DNA of 60,000 nucleotides. Origin: Bugula neritina (lineage: Eukaryota > Bryozoa > Gymnolaemata > Cheilostomatida > Bugulidae). Where the stretch lies: positions 27,326,673 through 27,386,672 of the forward strand of contig OZ037766.1 in the NCBI GenBank assembly GCA_964035545.1. Reading direction: 5' to 3'. Position numbers and translations under genes: made by a program. The notes under the pieces are model-generated. The model saw only the letters and a list, made by a program, of their open reading frames with translations, searched no databases and was not told the origin of the DNA. Each line of letters starts with the position of its first letter. Position 1 is the stretch's first letter. Shown here in pieces: positions 23,760-36,500 of this stretch.

Positions 23760-26213
23760 CTAAAAAAACAGCATTCGAAAAAATATTATGCCTAATTTTA
23801 CACCGCACACCAATAAATTTTAATTTTAAATTAATTTCACACTGTAGGTAAATAAACATAACAGAATAAAGACTCAATAAACTATCTGCTAATTTCAAAA
23901 GATAAACTGAACTCACAAAAAACGTTGAAAGTGTAAACACCTTTGAAAACCAATTTGTTGTAATGAGCCAAATAATCAAATTCAATATGCTTTAGATGCT
24001 AGTTATGAATGTTTACCACGTTAAATACAGATATGATCATGATGGAAAAGATTTATAATCGAACTTGGTTAAACTTTTAGCATTACTCTTACCACGATAG
24101 GCATAATATAAATAATCTTTTATGTACTTGTGGTAATGTACTAATATCAATATGAATATCAATATGGTCATTCAACTTCATTACAACATACTGAGTCTGA
24201 TATTTGTGGAAATGAAAAATATAAGATCAAAATGCAGATGTCTTTCAAACTCAAAAGTTATCTAATCACAATAATAACTTTAGGGTTTGGAAGTATTACT
24301 AAATCAGAATGGGTAAATCTAACAGTAACACTAACACTAACCGTCAGTAACAGTAACAGTAAATGTAATGAGTAATTGATAACCATAATCATAATGTTTA
24401 CACTTACAGTTTTAGTATAACTATAAGTTTAGCTTATAGTTACTTACATGGCTAGCTGTGTGGGACACGTACAGTAGTGGTATAAATGTTTTTAAATATG
24501 TTTGCACAAATATCTAAATTAGAAAAATTAAAGTATAACTATAACTAACACACGGAAGCTTGTGTTTATTATTTTTGATACTGTATCCTAAGTTTTTGGT
24601 ACCCACAAATCCAATGAGTTGTTGGCGTTTTCTTAAAAACCGGAAACACAATACCAATTTCTTACCTCTCTACACAAAGAAGCTCAATGATAACATCTAA
24701 TTTATCGCCTACATACTAACATAGCCTCTTTATTTTCAGCCAATTTTATGCCACAAGAAGACAACTCTTAAACTTCTTTTACAAAATCCAAGCCAACTAC
24801 AAAATATTTGTATCTTCAGTAATTGAGGATACAAATATTTTGTAGCTGGAATTAGGAATTATTCCTAATTATATTTGTAATCAATGTTCCCAGTGCACGC
24901 AGCATGTTGATTATATGTACTTGCCTAATGGTACCTTTATATAATTAATACAATTATTATTTCGTATCAAAATGCAGCATATGCATGTTATTGTGCTGCA
25001 GTGTGGGCTTTGTTCATCTTTTCAATTGCAATGCATGTGTATTTTGACCAAATAGAATAAGGAAGCACACTTTTTTTGCAACACCAGTTGAAGGCAAAAT
25101 TATTGCATTTTTCTTTCATACCCAGGTGATAATTTGCCTATTACTGGCTTATGCTAATTTTTGTGAGCAAAATATTATTATAGCAGCTACGTTATAGTAG
25201 ATGTATGCATGATGTAGGTATGTAATGTTAGTTTTATATCAAATTGTAGCCCAAAGTAATTAACATAAATTTGTATCAAACCAATGGGTACATTTTTTGT
25301 TGAGTTCCCTAATTGATTTGATTTCAATATTTTTTAATGAAAATTGAACATTCGGCATTTGAATTTGTGTTCTTGATATTGGAATTTGAGAAACTAGTAC
25401 AAACTAGAGTAGGTAGACCTATATCATTCATATTAGTTTATTTCAAAAATCAAAAACAACTAAAATTTAGGTCAAAATAATTTTGAGAGGCATAATCTCA
25501 TAATATGCACAATAAAGTAATATAGAACACGATTTAATATGCAATGAAACAATATAAAACATACTATATTACATAATAAAATATTGTCTAACACTTAAAA
25601 ATTCCAAGCACAAAAATTGCTATAGTTCTGTTATGAAAACACAACTGGTTTTCCTAAGCCAGATTGTTTAGAGTATTGAGTAGAAGCTGTAAGTACATTT
25701 CATAAAATAGAAAAATTAAACCTTGAATTACCAACAATTGTATATATAATTGTCAAAAACTCTTAAAATTTCAACCATTCACAGACTGGGATCAACACAT
25801 TTGAAACACTCGGCTCAAAGCAAATCTTTTCATATTAAAAGTGCTTTAAAATAACACAAAGACAAAGTTACAGAAATTGCAAAAACAATGCTAATTTTTT
25901 CCAGAAATATTCGAAGAAACTGCTAAGCTGAAAGTAGTTTTACTAAATTATGGAACATGAAGCTGCTAAAATATTTCTAGTTATTGAACAAAATGAAAGA
26001 ATTGCTAGTGAACATAAGTTATTGGCCCAAGTGAAATGAAACTGCACAGTTCGAATGTATAACTTGCAATGTTAGAATACAAATTCAACTAAAACAACTT
26101 TGCATCACCACACACTGATATTTTATTCAGAACTAATCATCAGGGTTGCCAGTTTACAAACAAAAACTTGTTCTGCAGCTCAATAAATATCAGAGCAATA
26201 TAATTAACCTGTG
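23760..26213. other. Spacer between UFM1 and the 3' end of MARVEL copy 2
   Basis: It should hold the UFM1 promoter and first exon on the minus strand, which I could not place. Otherwise AT-rich with one short degenerate repeat patch and an 18-bp inverted repeat. Confidence 0.5.
24797..24845. repeat. Perfect inverted repeat, 18-bp arms
   Basis: CTACAAAATATTTGTATC (24797-24814) is mirrored at 24828-24845 across a 13-bp loop, in the spacer between UFM1 and MARVEL copy 2. Confidence 0.85.
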
Positions 26214-26257
26214 ACACCCTCATATTACAAGAATAGACTAAGTTCTTTGCCTGGTGG

Positions 26258-27078
26258 TTAGTATTGGACTTCTGTGGTGGCATGAGTGCCCACAGCAGAG
26301 CTGGTAACTGTTGTGGTTGTCTGGCTATGGCTGGATACACCCTGACTTCTCCAGACTTTAAACTGGAGGAAGAGGTCAATAGCAAGGGCAGCAGTGCAGA
26401 GAAATCCAAAGAACTGAAACAATTAAGAAATAGTGGAACTATTATATACCCTGAGTGGCTGTATAACAACGGCATGTAAGCAAATCCAAACACTTAAAAC
26501 AAACACGGAGTAGCTGTATCCTGATGTGCAGACACAACAACTGTATTAGAGTCACATATGTATCACTATATGTAATTATGTATCTGTATACACAGTACAC
26601 ACATTATATAATTACTACAGGCATACATACTAATATACTGATGTATATATACAATCAATATACATACAATGAACAAACAAACAATGAATCTAGCAGTTAG
26701 AAATACTTACAGAGTATGCTCCAAGAGCAGGCAAATGATATAAACCTGTAAAAGCTGCAGCAACAATTGAAGCTATAAAGAAGCAAATGGCCAGTACAAG
26801 GTAGTAGATCCACTCCTATAACAATAACACAATGTTATGTATCATCCTTTTGCTAAATTGTCCTATAATGTCACCTGGTTCAAGCTCTGTAGAAGCAGCA
26901 CACTAGGAAATGCTGACAGTGTGAAGAAATAAAGCAAGTAAAAATAAAACTGTTGTAAATTAGTATGATCTTTCTATATTATATAATTTATATTTTGACC
27001 CTTTATTGCATAACAGGTGGGTTGACATATAAGTAAAAAATGAACCAAGTGAAAACACAGCTTTTAATAAAATTAGAA

Positions 27079-27172
<94 letters not shown>

Positions 27173-27463
27173 ATTGTATCGTGAGATTTTTAAAAAACAG
27201 CGATAAAAAAGTGCTCAAATTATTATGTGTATAATAATGAGCAATTATATTATTGAGGAAAAGAGCAATTTAATTATATAGATGTTGTTTTATTGTACTA
27301 CTAATAGTTTCATGCCCCTTCGGCACTCCTCAGGCACAATATTGACGAATTTAAATTTAAAAATTTAAATTCGTCAATATTGTGCCTGAGGAGTGCCGAA
27401 GAGGCATGAAACTATTAGTAGTACAATAAAACAACATCTATATAATTAAATTGCTCTTTTCCT

Positions 27464-27561
<98 letters not shown>

Positions 27562-28141
27562 ACACACTATTAATTATTAAGCAACATAAAATATAATGCC
27601 CATTCTAACAAAAACCCTTTCCATCAGGGGTTTCTCACTACAAACTTGCGTGAGCTTTTTTAGAAAATATAAGGAACACATAAAACTAGCTAACAGTTAT
27701 TTAGACAGATAATTTGCCTGCAATACCTGCAGAAACTAGATTGGAAGAATCCTAAACACGCAACTAATAATTGGTATATCTCCAAATATATATTAGCTGC
27801 GATTGGTCAATTTAAACCAATCACCAGCAGGCTACTTACTATAAGGATTCTCACAGGATGAATCTTCTGAATCAGTTTGAAGAGATTCAAAAAGAACCAA
27901 ACCAGCGATATGAAGAAAACCGTACTTGCCGCAAAACCACACCATCCATTACCCGGTGAAGACGTTGCCAGTGAAATGGTGAAACATATCAAGCTTGTTA
28001 CCTGGCCAAAGTGGGAGTCAATTTTTTTTAACAATAAACAAAACATAAAACAAAACCAAAAGAGTAAGTAGTAGTAGCAGTAGTAGCAGTAGTAGCAGTA
28101 GTAGCAGTAGTAGCAGTAGTAGCAGCAGTAGCAGCAGTAGC

Positions 28142-28191
<50 letters not shown>

Positions 28192-28205
28192 CAGTAGTAG
28201 CAGTG

Positions 28206-28239
<34 letters not shown>

Positions 28240-28823
28240 TAGTGGTAGTAGTTTCACCAGATTAGTCTCATGTGATATAACCTAACTTACAAGAATAAAT
28301 AAAATATTACATTGCAATGTTTAATATATAATTTACAAACCTAGTTTAATTATGACGGTACACTACTAAAGCTGTTTACCTGTGCATTAGGTTATAAAAG
28401 TTTTAGAACATTGATGGGGTTTAAACTCAGAACGCCGCATTACACATCAGTTTGGAGTAGTGAATTTGTTTGCAGTGTAGTTACTAGCTTACTAGACACT
28501 GGTCGACAACTTAGTGAATAATAACCATTATTTTCAGTTCAACCCACTTTAGTTGTAGGATTTATTAGTAGAATTTACTGGTTATTACAGCAAAGTATTA
28601 ACAAACTATACTTCAGTTATACTTACAATCTCCACAAGCTTTATAATGCCAGGCAGAGTTTTAACATATTCACCATCAAAGTCCAAAGTAGCAGTATGAG
28701 TGGTGTGTTCAGTGTGAGTGTGAGTGTACTGTTCTCCTCCTTCAGCTGCGGAAGTTGAGTTCATAGCATAAGTTTAAATTATATATATTCACAATACCAG
28801 ATATAAACTATATAAACTATATA

Positions 28824-28878
<55 letters not shown>

Positions 28879-29928
28879 CAATACGTGATATAAACTATGA
28901 AACAAGTATGCCATATTAAAAATATCTAAAAAATTTAAAATACTGTTGTATCTAAAAATTCAAACTGACATTATAGATCACTCTTCTCAGTCATAACCAT
29001 ATTAAAGTTGAGCGATTATCATTGTTGCAATGAGTGTACATAGAGCAAGAACTGCACCATACTTTTTTGTGTGCCTTTAACTCAATTTACTTGCTTACTA
29101 TCACTGACCATATCACAGCAATTTAGACAGAATAATTTTACTTATTTAGTTTCTATTCAATTATTGGTTTTGAGCCAAAAAACCTGAAAAGAAAAAGATT
29201 TCTACAGTATAGTTTCAATTGTTATATAATTATGGAATAGAAAATAGTTGGTAATCAACTAATCCAGTTAGTTTTACTGTTAATTTCTACAACTTATTTA
29301 TTGAGTAGCTTGAAATCATAGACATTTCGACTGATTTATTTCCCAAAGTGAGAAGGAGTTGTCATTCAGAGACAAGCTATTCGAAATTTGTTAAAAGCCA
29401 CAATGGAGCAAAACATTATAGAGTTATAATTTCACACAAGTAATTATGGATGATTGATGATAGAACTTTTTGCAGGAGACTATAATCAATGTTTTTATAG
29501 ATTCAAAGTGAGAAATAATGGATAAATTTTATCATCTTGAGCCCAATTTTATTCTAATTGCATGCCTTTGTATCAAAAAAGCACAACCCGTTTTAGACCA
29601 TAATTTTTTTCCTGTGAATTCCATTTTAGTAGCCCAGTAAATTTATTGGCATAATTTGTAAGAGTACCATAATGTTTGGAAATATAATCATCCTGTAATA
29701 AATCCTGATAAACAATGTTTAGGCACTTTAAGGTCTGGTGCAAAAATGCAAATTTTTAACATTAGAAATGATTATTGTTGGTAGAAATCGAGACATCCCT
29801 ATATGAATAACCATAAAGCTATTTACAGCACATTTTCCTTTCTTTCAACACAACACTGCTATAACAGTACCTGCTTCATCATAGCTGGGAGGCAAGACTG
29901 CATATTCTTCACCAGTTGATCTTTTCAT
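26258..29928 (-). CDS. MARVEL-domain tetraspan membrane protein, copy 2
   Basis: Five exons, 29928-29871, 28745-28627, 28001-27840, 26815-26711 and 26413-26258, join in phase to 199 residues. After a short cytoplasmic N terminus with a PPxY motif (PPSYDE, a possible ligand for NEDD4-type WW domains) comes a Thr/His-rich stretch. Four membrane helices follow, at about residues 53-75, 80-102, 115-136 and 148-168. The tail is Ser/Thr-rich and ends EVQY. The arrangement is that of MARVEL proteins (MAL, plasmolipin, CMTM), which work in vesicle trafficking and membrane apposition. Which subfamily cannot be told without a search; CMTM4/plasmolipin-like is my best guess. Unlike copy 1, the Trp in helix 2 (LVWFF) is intact, so this copy should be functional. 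Introns hold the hammerhead palindrome, several (AT)n tracts and an AGT/AGC array. A 3' splice site about 20 bp before the ATG implies an upstream UTR exon. Confidence 0.87.
27083..27169. repeat. (AT)n left of the hammerhead palindrome
   Basis: Uninterrupted TA dinucleotides, about 87 bp. Confidence 0.95.
27292..27340 (-). ncRNA. Type I hammerhead ribozyme, left arm
   Basis: This is the mirror copy of the right-arm ribozyme, read on the minus strand. Stems, core and GTA cleavage triplet are the same; the only change is in the stem II loop (GAAGG instead of GAAGA), which should not affect folding. Predicted cleavage lies between 27299 and 27298. Confidence 0.83.
27379..27427 (+). ncRNA. Type I hammerhead ribozyme, right arm
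   Basis: Stem I: ATTGTGC (27379-27385) pairs with GTACAAT (27421-27427), seven pairs with one G.U. Core CTGAGGA (27386-27392). Stem II GTGCC/GGCAT closes a GAAGA loop (27393-27407). Core GAA continues at 27408. Stem III is short: ACT/AGT with an ATT triloop (27411-27419). The cleavage triplet GTA ends at 27420, so cleavage would fall between 27420 and 27421. All conserved core bases (CUGANGA, GAAA, NUH) are present. No biochemical evidence is available here. Confidence 0.85.
27471..27559. repeat. (AT)n right of the hammerhead palindrome
   Basis: Uninterrupted TA dinucleotides, about 89 bp, directly continuing from the palindrome arm. Confidence 0.95.
28064..28254. repeat. AGT/AGC trinucleotide array
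   Basis: Some 60 triplets, mainly AGT with interspersed AGC, beginning about 60 bp before the acceptor of exon 28001-27840 of MARVEL copy 2. Intronic, so the poly-Leu frame across it is not a gene. Confidence 0.95.
28829..28875. repeat. (AT)n microsatellite
   Basis: TA dinucleotides preceded by three copies of ACTATATAA in the first intron of MARVEL copy 2. Confidence 0.9.
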
Positions 29929-30307
29929 CTTGGGAGGTATAGGAAACCTACAGCAACATTTTGCAGTTAGACATAGATAATATAATTAAATCTAAATAAT
30001 AAGGCTAATGCATTAGCCGCTAGACTAAAACTCTTGAAAGCATTTACCTACATGGAATAATTAACAATTGAAATAAAAAATAATTGAAATAAAAAATAGG
30101 AAGAAGTATTCTATTGTAATTTAGGAAGCTATTATGAGTATTATTATATGAATAAAATGACTATATGAAAAATGATGTTTGCCATCCTTAAATAATAATA
30201 TGAATTGAACCTACATGAATAGAAGTTTAAGAAAACACAGAAAATAAAACTTCACTTTCAATATATTATTTTAAATCTGCTTCATATTTATTAATGACAG
30301 TATAATT

Positions 30308-30470
30308 GAGGTAGGTGTAGTAATAGAGAGATTGAGGGAAGCCTGTGTTCTAGACTAGAAATGTAGCAGAAGAAGTTATGCTCTTACGAGAATTCAGCTC
30401 ATGCCCAAACCAAAACTTAATAATAAATGTAAAGAATTTAGGCTATCTCAATTTCTCCACTATTGCTCCT
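30308..30470. repeat. Dispersed repeat B, copy 2
   Basis: It contains GTAGGTGTAGTAATAGAGAG and AAGCCTGTGTTCTAGACTAG, colinear with 355-505. Class unknown; no terminal repeats or ORF seen. Confidence 0.55.
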
Positions 30471-30986
30471 ATTATCTTCTATAGTGTTAACAACTTCTAT
30501 TTCTAAAAGAATCTTCAGAATCCTTAAATCACTTAGAGCTACAGTAAGAACTGCGTGAGGGTGGGGCGATTTATTTCATCGTTCATTTTATTTCTATTAT
30601 TATGCTGTGCATCATATTTTATATGTGATTATAGTGATTTTATTAAAATAATACTGTCCTAGCTACAAATTTTGCACATCTTTTGACTTCAAATTGTACC
30701 AGCATCTTGTAAAAATAATTTTGACTGTTTATTATACAACAAAAAATTAAATGATAACAATTTTAGCTGTAAATATTCGTTAGTACTGTTTAGAAATATA
30801 TTATATATCACTGTGATTATCATTATAACGATTTTCATTATCTGATGATGATGATGATCATAATGACATTCACAGTGAGTGACACTTACACTCAATGGTC
30901 ATCAAATTATAAAATACTTTGTTTCCAAAACTAATGTCATCAAGTTCTACAGCAACTAACTAACTAAAGCTGAGGTTTAAAATAAA

Positions 30987-31060
30987 CTCAACATCAACAT
31001 GAACATCAACATGATGATGATGACAATGATTTATCATCATGTTGATGTTCATGTTGAGTT
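30987..31060. repeat. Inverted repeat of CATCAA/CATGAT words
   Basis: ACATGAACATCAACATGATG (31000-31019) faces its complement within 31033-31060, about 1 kb upstream of the ATG of MARVEL copy 2. Confidence 0.6.
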
Positions 31061-31886
31061 TGATAGTTTATGTTCATGTTCATTCATATTGAATTTGATG
31101 AAGTTGAACAGTTCCATGCCTATGGTGATAGCGGTGGCCAGTGTCATACCCATTGTGATACTCATACTAGTTGTGCTTACATTCACTTTCATAAATAGAA
31201 CCACTCAGTCTCACACTCACACTGGTACTGGTTAAACTTAGTCATCATGATCATTATCATTATGATTATTAAATTCAAATGGGTATTATAATTATTGATA
31301 ATCGTTATCAACATCAGTAACTCTAATAGTATCTATTAAAATTTAATATAGTCAAATTGAATTAAAATATCAATATCATCCATATTTATATTACTATAAA
31401 GTATAAGTTACAACATTAACAGTAACACCAACAGTAACACTAAGTCTAATGTCTAACTTATGATCACTGAGTGATACTGATAGTGATTATCATAAGATTA
31501 AGACATTATATTTATAATTATATTATCCTTACGATTATCATTATCAATATGGTTAATAATTATGATTCTCATCATCATTATGATTATCATTATCATTACT
31601 TTTACGAATTCTCATTATCACTCATTATGATCATCATGATCATTAGATTACGATATTCTTAATTCATATTGATATTATCACTTTGACTTTGATTCTAACT
31701 TCATTATTAGCCTTAGAGTTAGGTAATAAGGCTAGGCTAACTTTCACTTTAACTAACTGAAATACGTATTACTATTACATTTACTGTTACATTTGTCAAG
31801 TCAATCACAATGTGTCTGATAATGTGAAACTGAATGTCATACGCGGTAGTTAAACTTGAATTGCGCTATAAAAAGTTCCGAAATAG

Positions 31887-31977
31887 GGGTGACCGAGCTT
31901 AGGTTTCTTGAGTTGGCGGTTGAAAGTCTGCACTCCAAACTTGAGAACCTCGAACTACTGCACTCAGTCACCCCCAA
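31887..31977. mobile_element. Possible short MITE with GGGGTGACYGAG ends
   Basis: GGGGTGACCGAG on the left faces CTCAGTCACCCC on the right about 90 bp away, with partial inverted homology inward (GAGTT and GTTTC blocks). No target duplication was recognised. Confidence 0.35.
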
Positions 31978-32595
31978 CTCGAAGCGGTTTCTAAACTAAC
32001 TCTGTAACTTACATGAGTTGAAACGTAAGTAATTGATTAGCCTTAGCCCTTAAAATTAGCCCTTAGCATTTAGATGAGAACCCTGATCATTAGGATAATT
32101 TGTAAATGATTCCTTGACAAATAATTATAATAATATCTATAATTAGCATGAGTGCAAAGTCTTCATTTTTATATTAAAATAACCACGTCTATTATTGCTT
32201 AGCAAAATACTTAGCTAATTGGTGAAGAATGATATCTTTGCCTATTAGTATTTAGAGCCTAGGGTTATGTGACGCTGATTCAGATTTATAATAATTATAT
32301 TTGACCAATGGAATCGATAAACAAATAACCCGTTGTATAGCGATTCTACCTCTTGTTGTATAAGGATTTTCAACTTGGTTATGTTCTCTTGCTATGAAGA
32401 GTACACAACTCTATTTTAAGTATTATAGTTGTACGTATTAATATAAATGCAGTGTGGGTATGGTCTGAATGAATGCAACAGGTATAAAACAGAGAGTGTT
32501 GAGGATAAAAAGATTTGAAATATTGAGTGAATGAAGATTGAGTGCTTGAGAATTGTGGACAGAAAAGAATAAATGCGTTTGAATACAATAGAATG

Positions 32596-32805
32596 TGTTA
32601 GGGTATGTTAGTGAGTGCTATAGCCCAGGATCCTAGAATACAGAGCACCACCAGACGAATACCCTAACCCGGAGTGCTAACTTTACCCCCTACAGACTGA
32701 CAAAAGCTGGAGTTACCTTGCAAGCCAAGCCGGGAAATCGGTACCAATATAGGCTGACCCCGGCGCTAACCTGAATGCTACAATAGAATATATTATTCGT
32801 TGAGT
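32596..32805. repeat. Dispersed repeat C, copy 2 (longer)
   Basis: It shares GTATGTTAGTGAGTGCTATA, CCAGGAT, CAGAGCACC and CTAACCTGAATGCTACAATA with 19909-20024 and has an extra GC-richer interior of about 90 bp. Confidence 0.55.
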
Positions 32806-33598
32806 TTGCAATAACTCTAAACTGTGAATTGTCACCACAATTAACACTTTGCATTCTTGATCTGTTAATTTATATATTTTTTCCGTACCATCAGCCTTGC
32901 AAATAAAACAAACACTTCTTTGAGCAATTGTTTACTCGTTGTTAGTTGTATTTCAACATGTATAAAAACTGATTGAGTTTTGTTTTATCCAGTGTCAGCC
33001 TCCGTGGAAACAAGCAATATAATACATGGGATTTCCCCACAAGCATGTAATGTTTCACATCATAAATATGATCACAAATTTTGAACTAAATTATAAAACT
33101 GATGCCAAAACCTAACTTCACGATAAGCTATTATTTTGAGAGTTCAGCATTGCTTTTGGTAGCAATCTTATATACATGCATTTTTATCTAAATATTATAA
33201 TATACTTAAATGATATAATTGCTTGGTGACATTGCATACATACATTTAATACTATATAAATACAGCTTTTAATGTCACCACACATCATATTATTAAATTA
33301 GCTCTATCAACTGTTATATTTTTAGTTAATTCAAAAATAACACATCCACATAATATGCTCTGTGTACCATATATAGATAAAACAAGTTTAATTTTGTAAG
33401 GTGTTCAACATATTTATTTTAAAACATTGTAAATTAAAGTTCAGAGTAAAAATTAATAACATTTTTGTTATTATTTAGCTCAATAAAATGATTTAATTTA
33501 ATATTTTTATGAAAATTTTCAATATGAAAAGAATTAAAGTTAAATCATTAACAATTATCAAAAATTAAATCAAGTATATCTGCTTATATCTGCTCAAA

Positions 33599-36500
33599 TT
33601 AAGAGCATGTGTCTTTTACAGCATCATAACTCAAAGTATCATCAGCACAGGTCGTGTAAAGATATAGCTGTGTCGCCTCTCCATCTGCATTCTTCTTAGC
33701 CGGAATCAGTCTACAAAACATAATATATCTCTTAAGTAACATGTTCACAAGCATTCGGTAAAAGAGACATATGCTAGCTGCTTTGAAGCAGTTATGAAGC
33801 TGTACACTTATTTGTAACACACTAAAACACAACAGATCAAAAATCTGCCAGCAAGTTTGAGAGTATTAAAGAGCTTTTAAATAGTGTTTGAATAATATAA
33901 ATGGTTGTCAAAAGTAGTGTTTTGCTAATTGATAAAGCTAGTATCAGCTGCTTCAGAAATCACAGGGAATGCTGATCAAATTGGTAATTTTCAACATTAT
34001 AAAACAGCTGAAGAGCTGTTTGTCAAGAACAAAAAGTGAAACTAATAATTATGTGGGAAATTATACTGCTGTACTTGTAAAGGTTATAGCAAAGAATTCA
34101 ATATTTACGGAGGGTTATGGGAGAGAACGACAATCTCTGAGTAGCCAAGCAACGTTGTGGCCATCCTTTTCTTTAGCATCTCCGTGAGAGTGACCGGTGA
34201 CTCATTAGTGTCAGCGGTATACACGGTTTCAGTCGGCCAATAAATGGTCAGCCTGTCATCTTTACAGTCATACCAGGGCTTTAGATTGTAAGACATTTTG
34301 CAGTCTGCAGAATATAGAATAAAATATAGCAGTTATGCAATAATGGTTGATTAAATTTTTAGAGTAGTTTGAAGTCTGTAGCATTTGGGATTTGAATTTA
34401 AATACAAATCAGGGTTATTTTTTATCAAATTTTGTATCATTCAGTTTTGTAAAGAAATGCTTTAAACTTCACTTAAAACCTCAATAGAAAGGAAACTCTA
34501 TATTCTACATACCACTAGCACATACTCTCTGCAACTGGTCCTTTTTGTGATTCAGCACAGTTTGAAGGAAAGAACTGGTAGCCTTGTCTAGTAGGACATC
34601 ACATGTGACATCATAGTCTGACTTGAACACTAATCTCCTTAGAAGTGATGACCCTGCATATGGTTATATAATGCTTTCGTGAGTAACTGCTTTAAGTGTT
34701 ATCCAATAAGCAAACAAAATATTACATCTCAGCAAATGGTTTGTATTATAGGTTTTCAAAGAAGCAACGATATTACAATCAAATTTGAATTTTCACAATT
34801 ATTGTTTTCATCAATTATTTGATGAGTTAAGCATCAGTTATCATTAGGAACATAACTATTGGTATGAAAGTGTATAATGAGCTTACTTCTAACGTTTACA
34901 TAGTAGCTACACTGTCTTTCGGTGAACTTGAAAGAACCAGCTGGAAGCTCTGCCTCTGCACCACCATGTAGCTCAACCTCTACAGTCTGTTGGTGTGGGC
35001 TCAGATAGGCCAAGATGTCTTCGTGTGAGCAAACATTGGTAATATTGTCATCATCTGCAATTTTGAAAACAGTAATATTTGAATGAAATAAAGTGGATAT
35101 AAAGTCACTTGCTACAAAATAAAAACATATTTCATGTTTTGAAAAACTACGTTATTATGAAATATGATTTTTGTTGTTTTGCAAAAAATAAAGAACAGTG
35201 CTGAAATTTATAATTAGGCAAAATGAAATTTAAAACAAGAAATAAAACAATAGATGCTTTTGATGATAGGCTTGTTCAGTTGTTGGTCTAGAACAGCAAG
35301 TGAAAACTGTGATACCTAGCTTCTAAGGAGACTTCGCCTCATTTGGAGAGAAAAGGCCAGTTAGTCTAGCCAAATACTTATATAAAATGAGCTGTAAGCT
35401 CAATACCCTGTTATTACATAAGTTCTGAGTAACTGTTACCCCTCATTCACACTTTTCGTAACGTACGTCGTAACGTAAAATATCAGCCATTTTTAATGTG
35501 TCCGGGCTGAAGTTTTCAAAGTCCACTATTAGGTACGATCTATGACACTTCATTAGACAATTATATCCAATGAGTTAACGCAAAGGTTTTTCTGTCCAAT
35601 AGGAGTCTGCTGTAACTTATTTGAATCAAGCAGTGTTTGATCCTACCGTACCGCAACGCCGTACAGGAAGCTCAGACATTTGTAAAAATGGCTGATATTT
35701 GCTGTTACGGCGTACGATACGGTAAGTGTGAATAGGGGGGGGGTTTTAATATAGCACTAGCTCTAGCGAAATTTTACAGAAAGAGCAGTTGTTGCAAGCT
35801 ATAAAATGAAACAACCAAGTTTCCAACTCAATGGAATTTCCAAGTCTATTGAGTATTGGGAACCACTGGGCTATTAGCTAGGTTAAGAAGTAATTTATGC
35901 TGCATAATACAAACCTATTATGTTATATTATAATAGTATATGCTATTATACATTATATTACATATTGTATTATTGCAATACATTATATTTTATTATTATA
36001 TATTATATGTCATATTATATTATTTATATATCATGTTATATGGTAACTCACTGAAAACATTTACGTAATAGCTGCAAAGTCTAGAGTGATAGCTCTCCTT
36101 AAATTCGTGTGACCCAACAGAGAGGACACCAACAGTATTACCAGAGTGAAGCTTCACTTCTGTGGAACTCTCGTCAGGTTTAATATATGCTGTGATGTTT
36201 CTCTCTGGACACGGCTCTACTAAGTTGCTACCTATAAATAGGCCACACTTGGAAATAAAACAGCTAATAGGCACCAACAATTACATTAAAAACATTCAAG
36301 CTAATCTTGGTATTTTAGAACTAATAAGATTTTGTTTGTATTGTTTGTCCATTATATTGACTTTTTCTTTCAATTTTATTTCTGTATGCTTACATATATT
36401 ACAATCTCTAAGCAAAATTTCATAAAACTTATTTTATATGATCATAATGCTTGAAACCTTTTATAAAAATATAATCACTAAAAACCTACATAAGCTGGTA

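Larger units (their letters stand above)
27247..27472. mobile_element. Palindromic element with two hammerhead ribozymes, inside (AT)n
   Basis: Two arms of 113 bp are reverse complements about the point 27359/27360, with one clear mismatch (27317 against 27402). Long (AT)n tracts flank both sides (27083-27169 and 27471-27559). It sits in the intron between exons 26711-26815 and 27840-28001 of the second MARVEL gene. Each arm carries a full hammerhead motif. Type I hammerheads with a very short stem III are known from Penelope-like elements and animal retrozymes, so this is probably a rearranged, inverted copy of such an element; the class is inferred. Confidence 0.8.
29929..33598. other. Spacer between MARVEL copy 2 and the propeller gene
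   Basis: Contains copies of repeats B and C, ATC/ATG-rich short-repeat patches (30840-31660), the possible short MITE at 31887 and the presumed promoter of MARVEL copy 2. No gene supported. Confidence 0.5.

Noticed and set aside
26264-26479. Plus-strand frame of 71 codons
   Set aside because: Antisense shadow of the last MARVEL copy 2 exon and its intron.
28018-28257. Poly-Leu open frame
   Set aside because: Translation of the intronic AGT/AGC triplet array.
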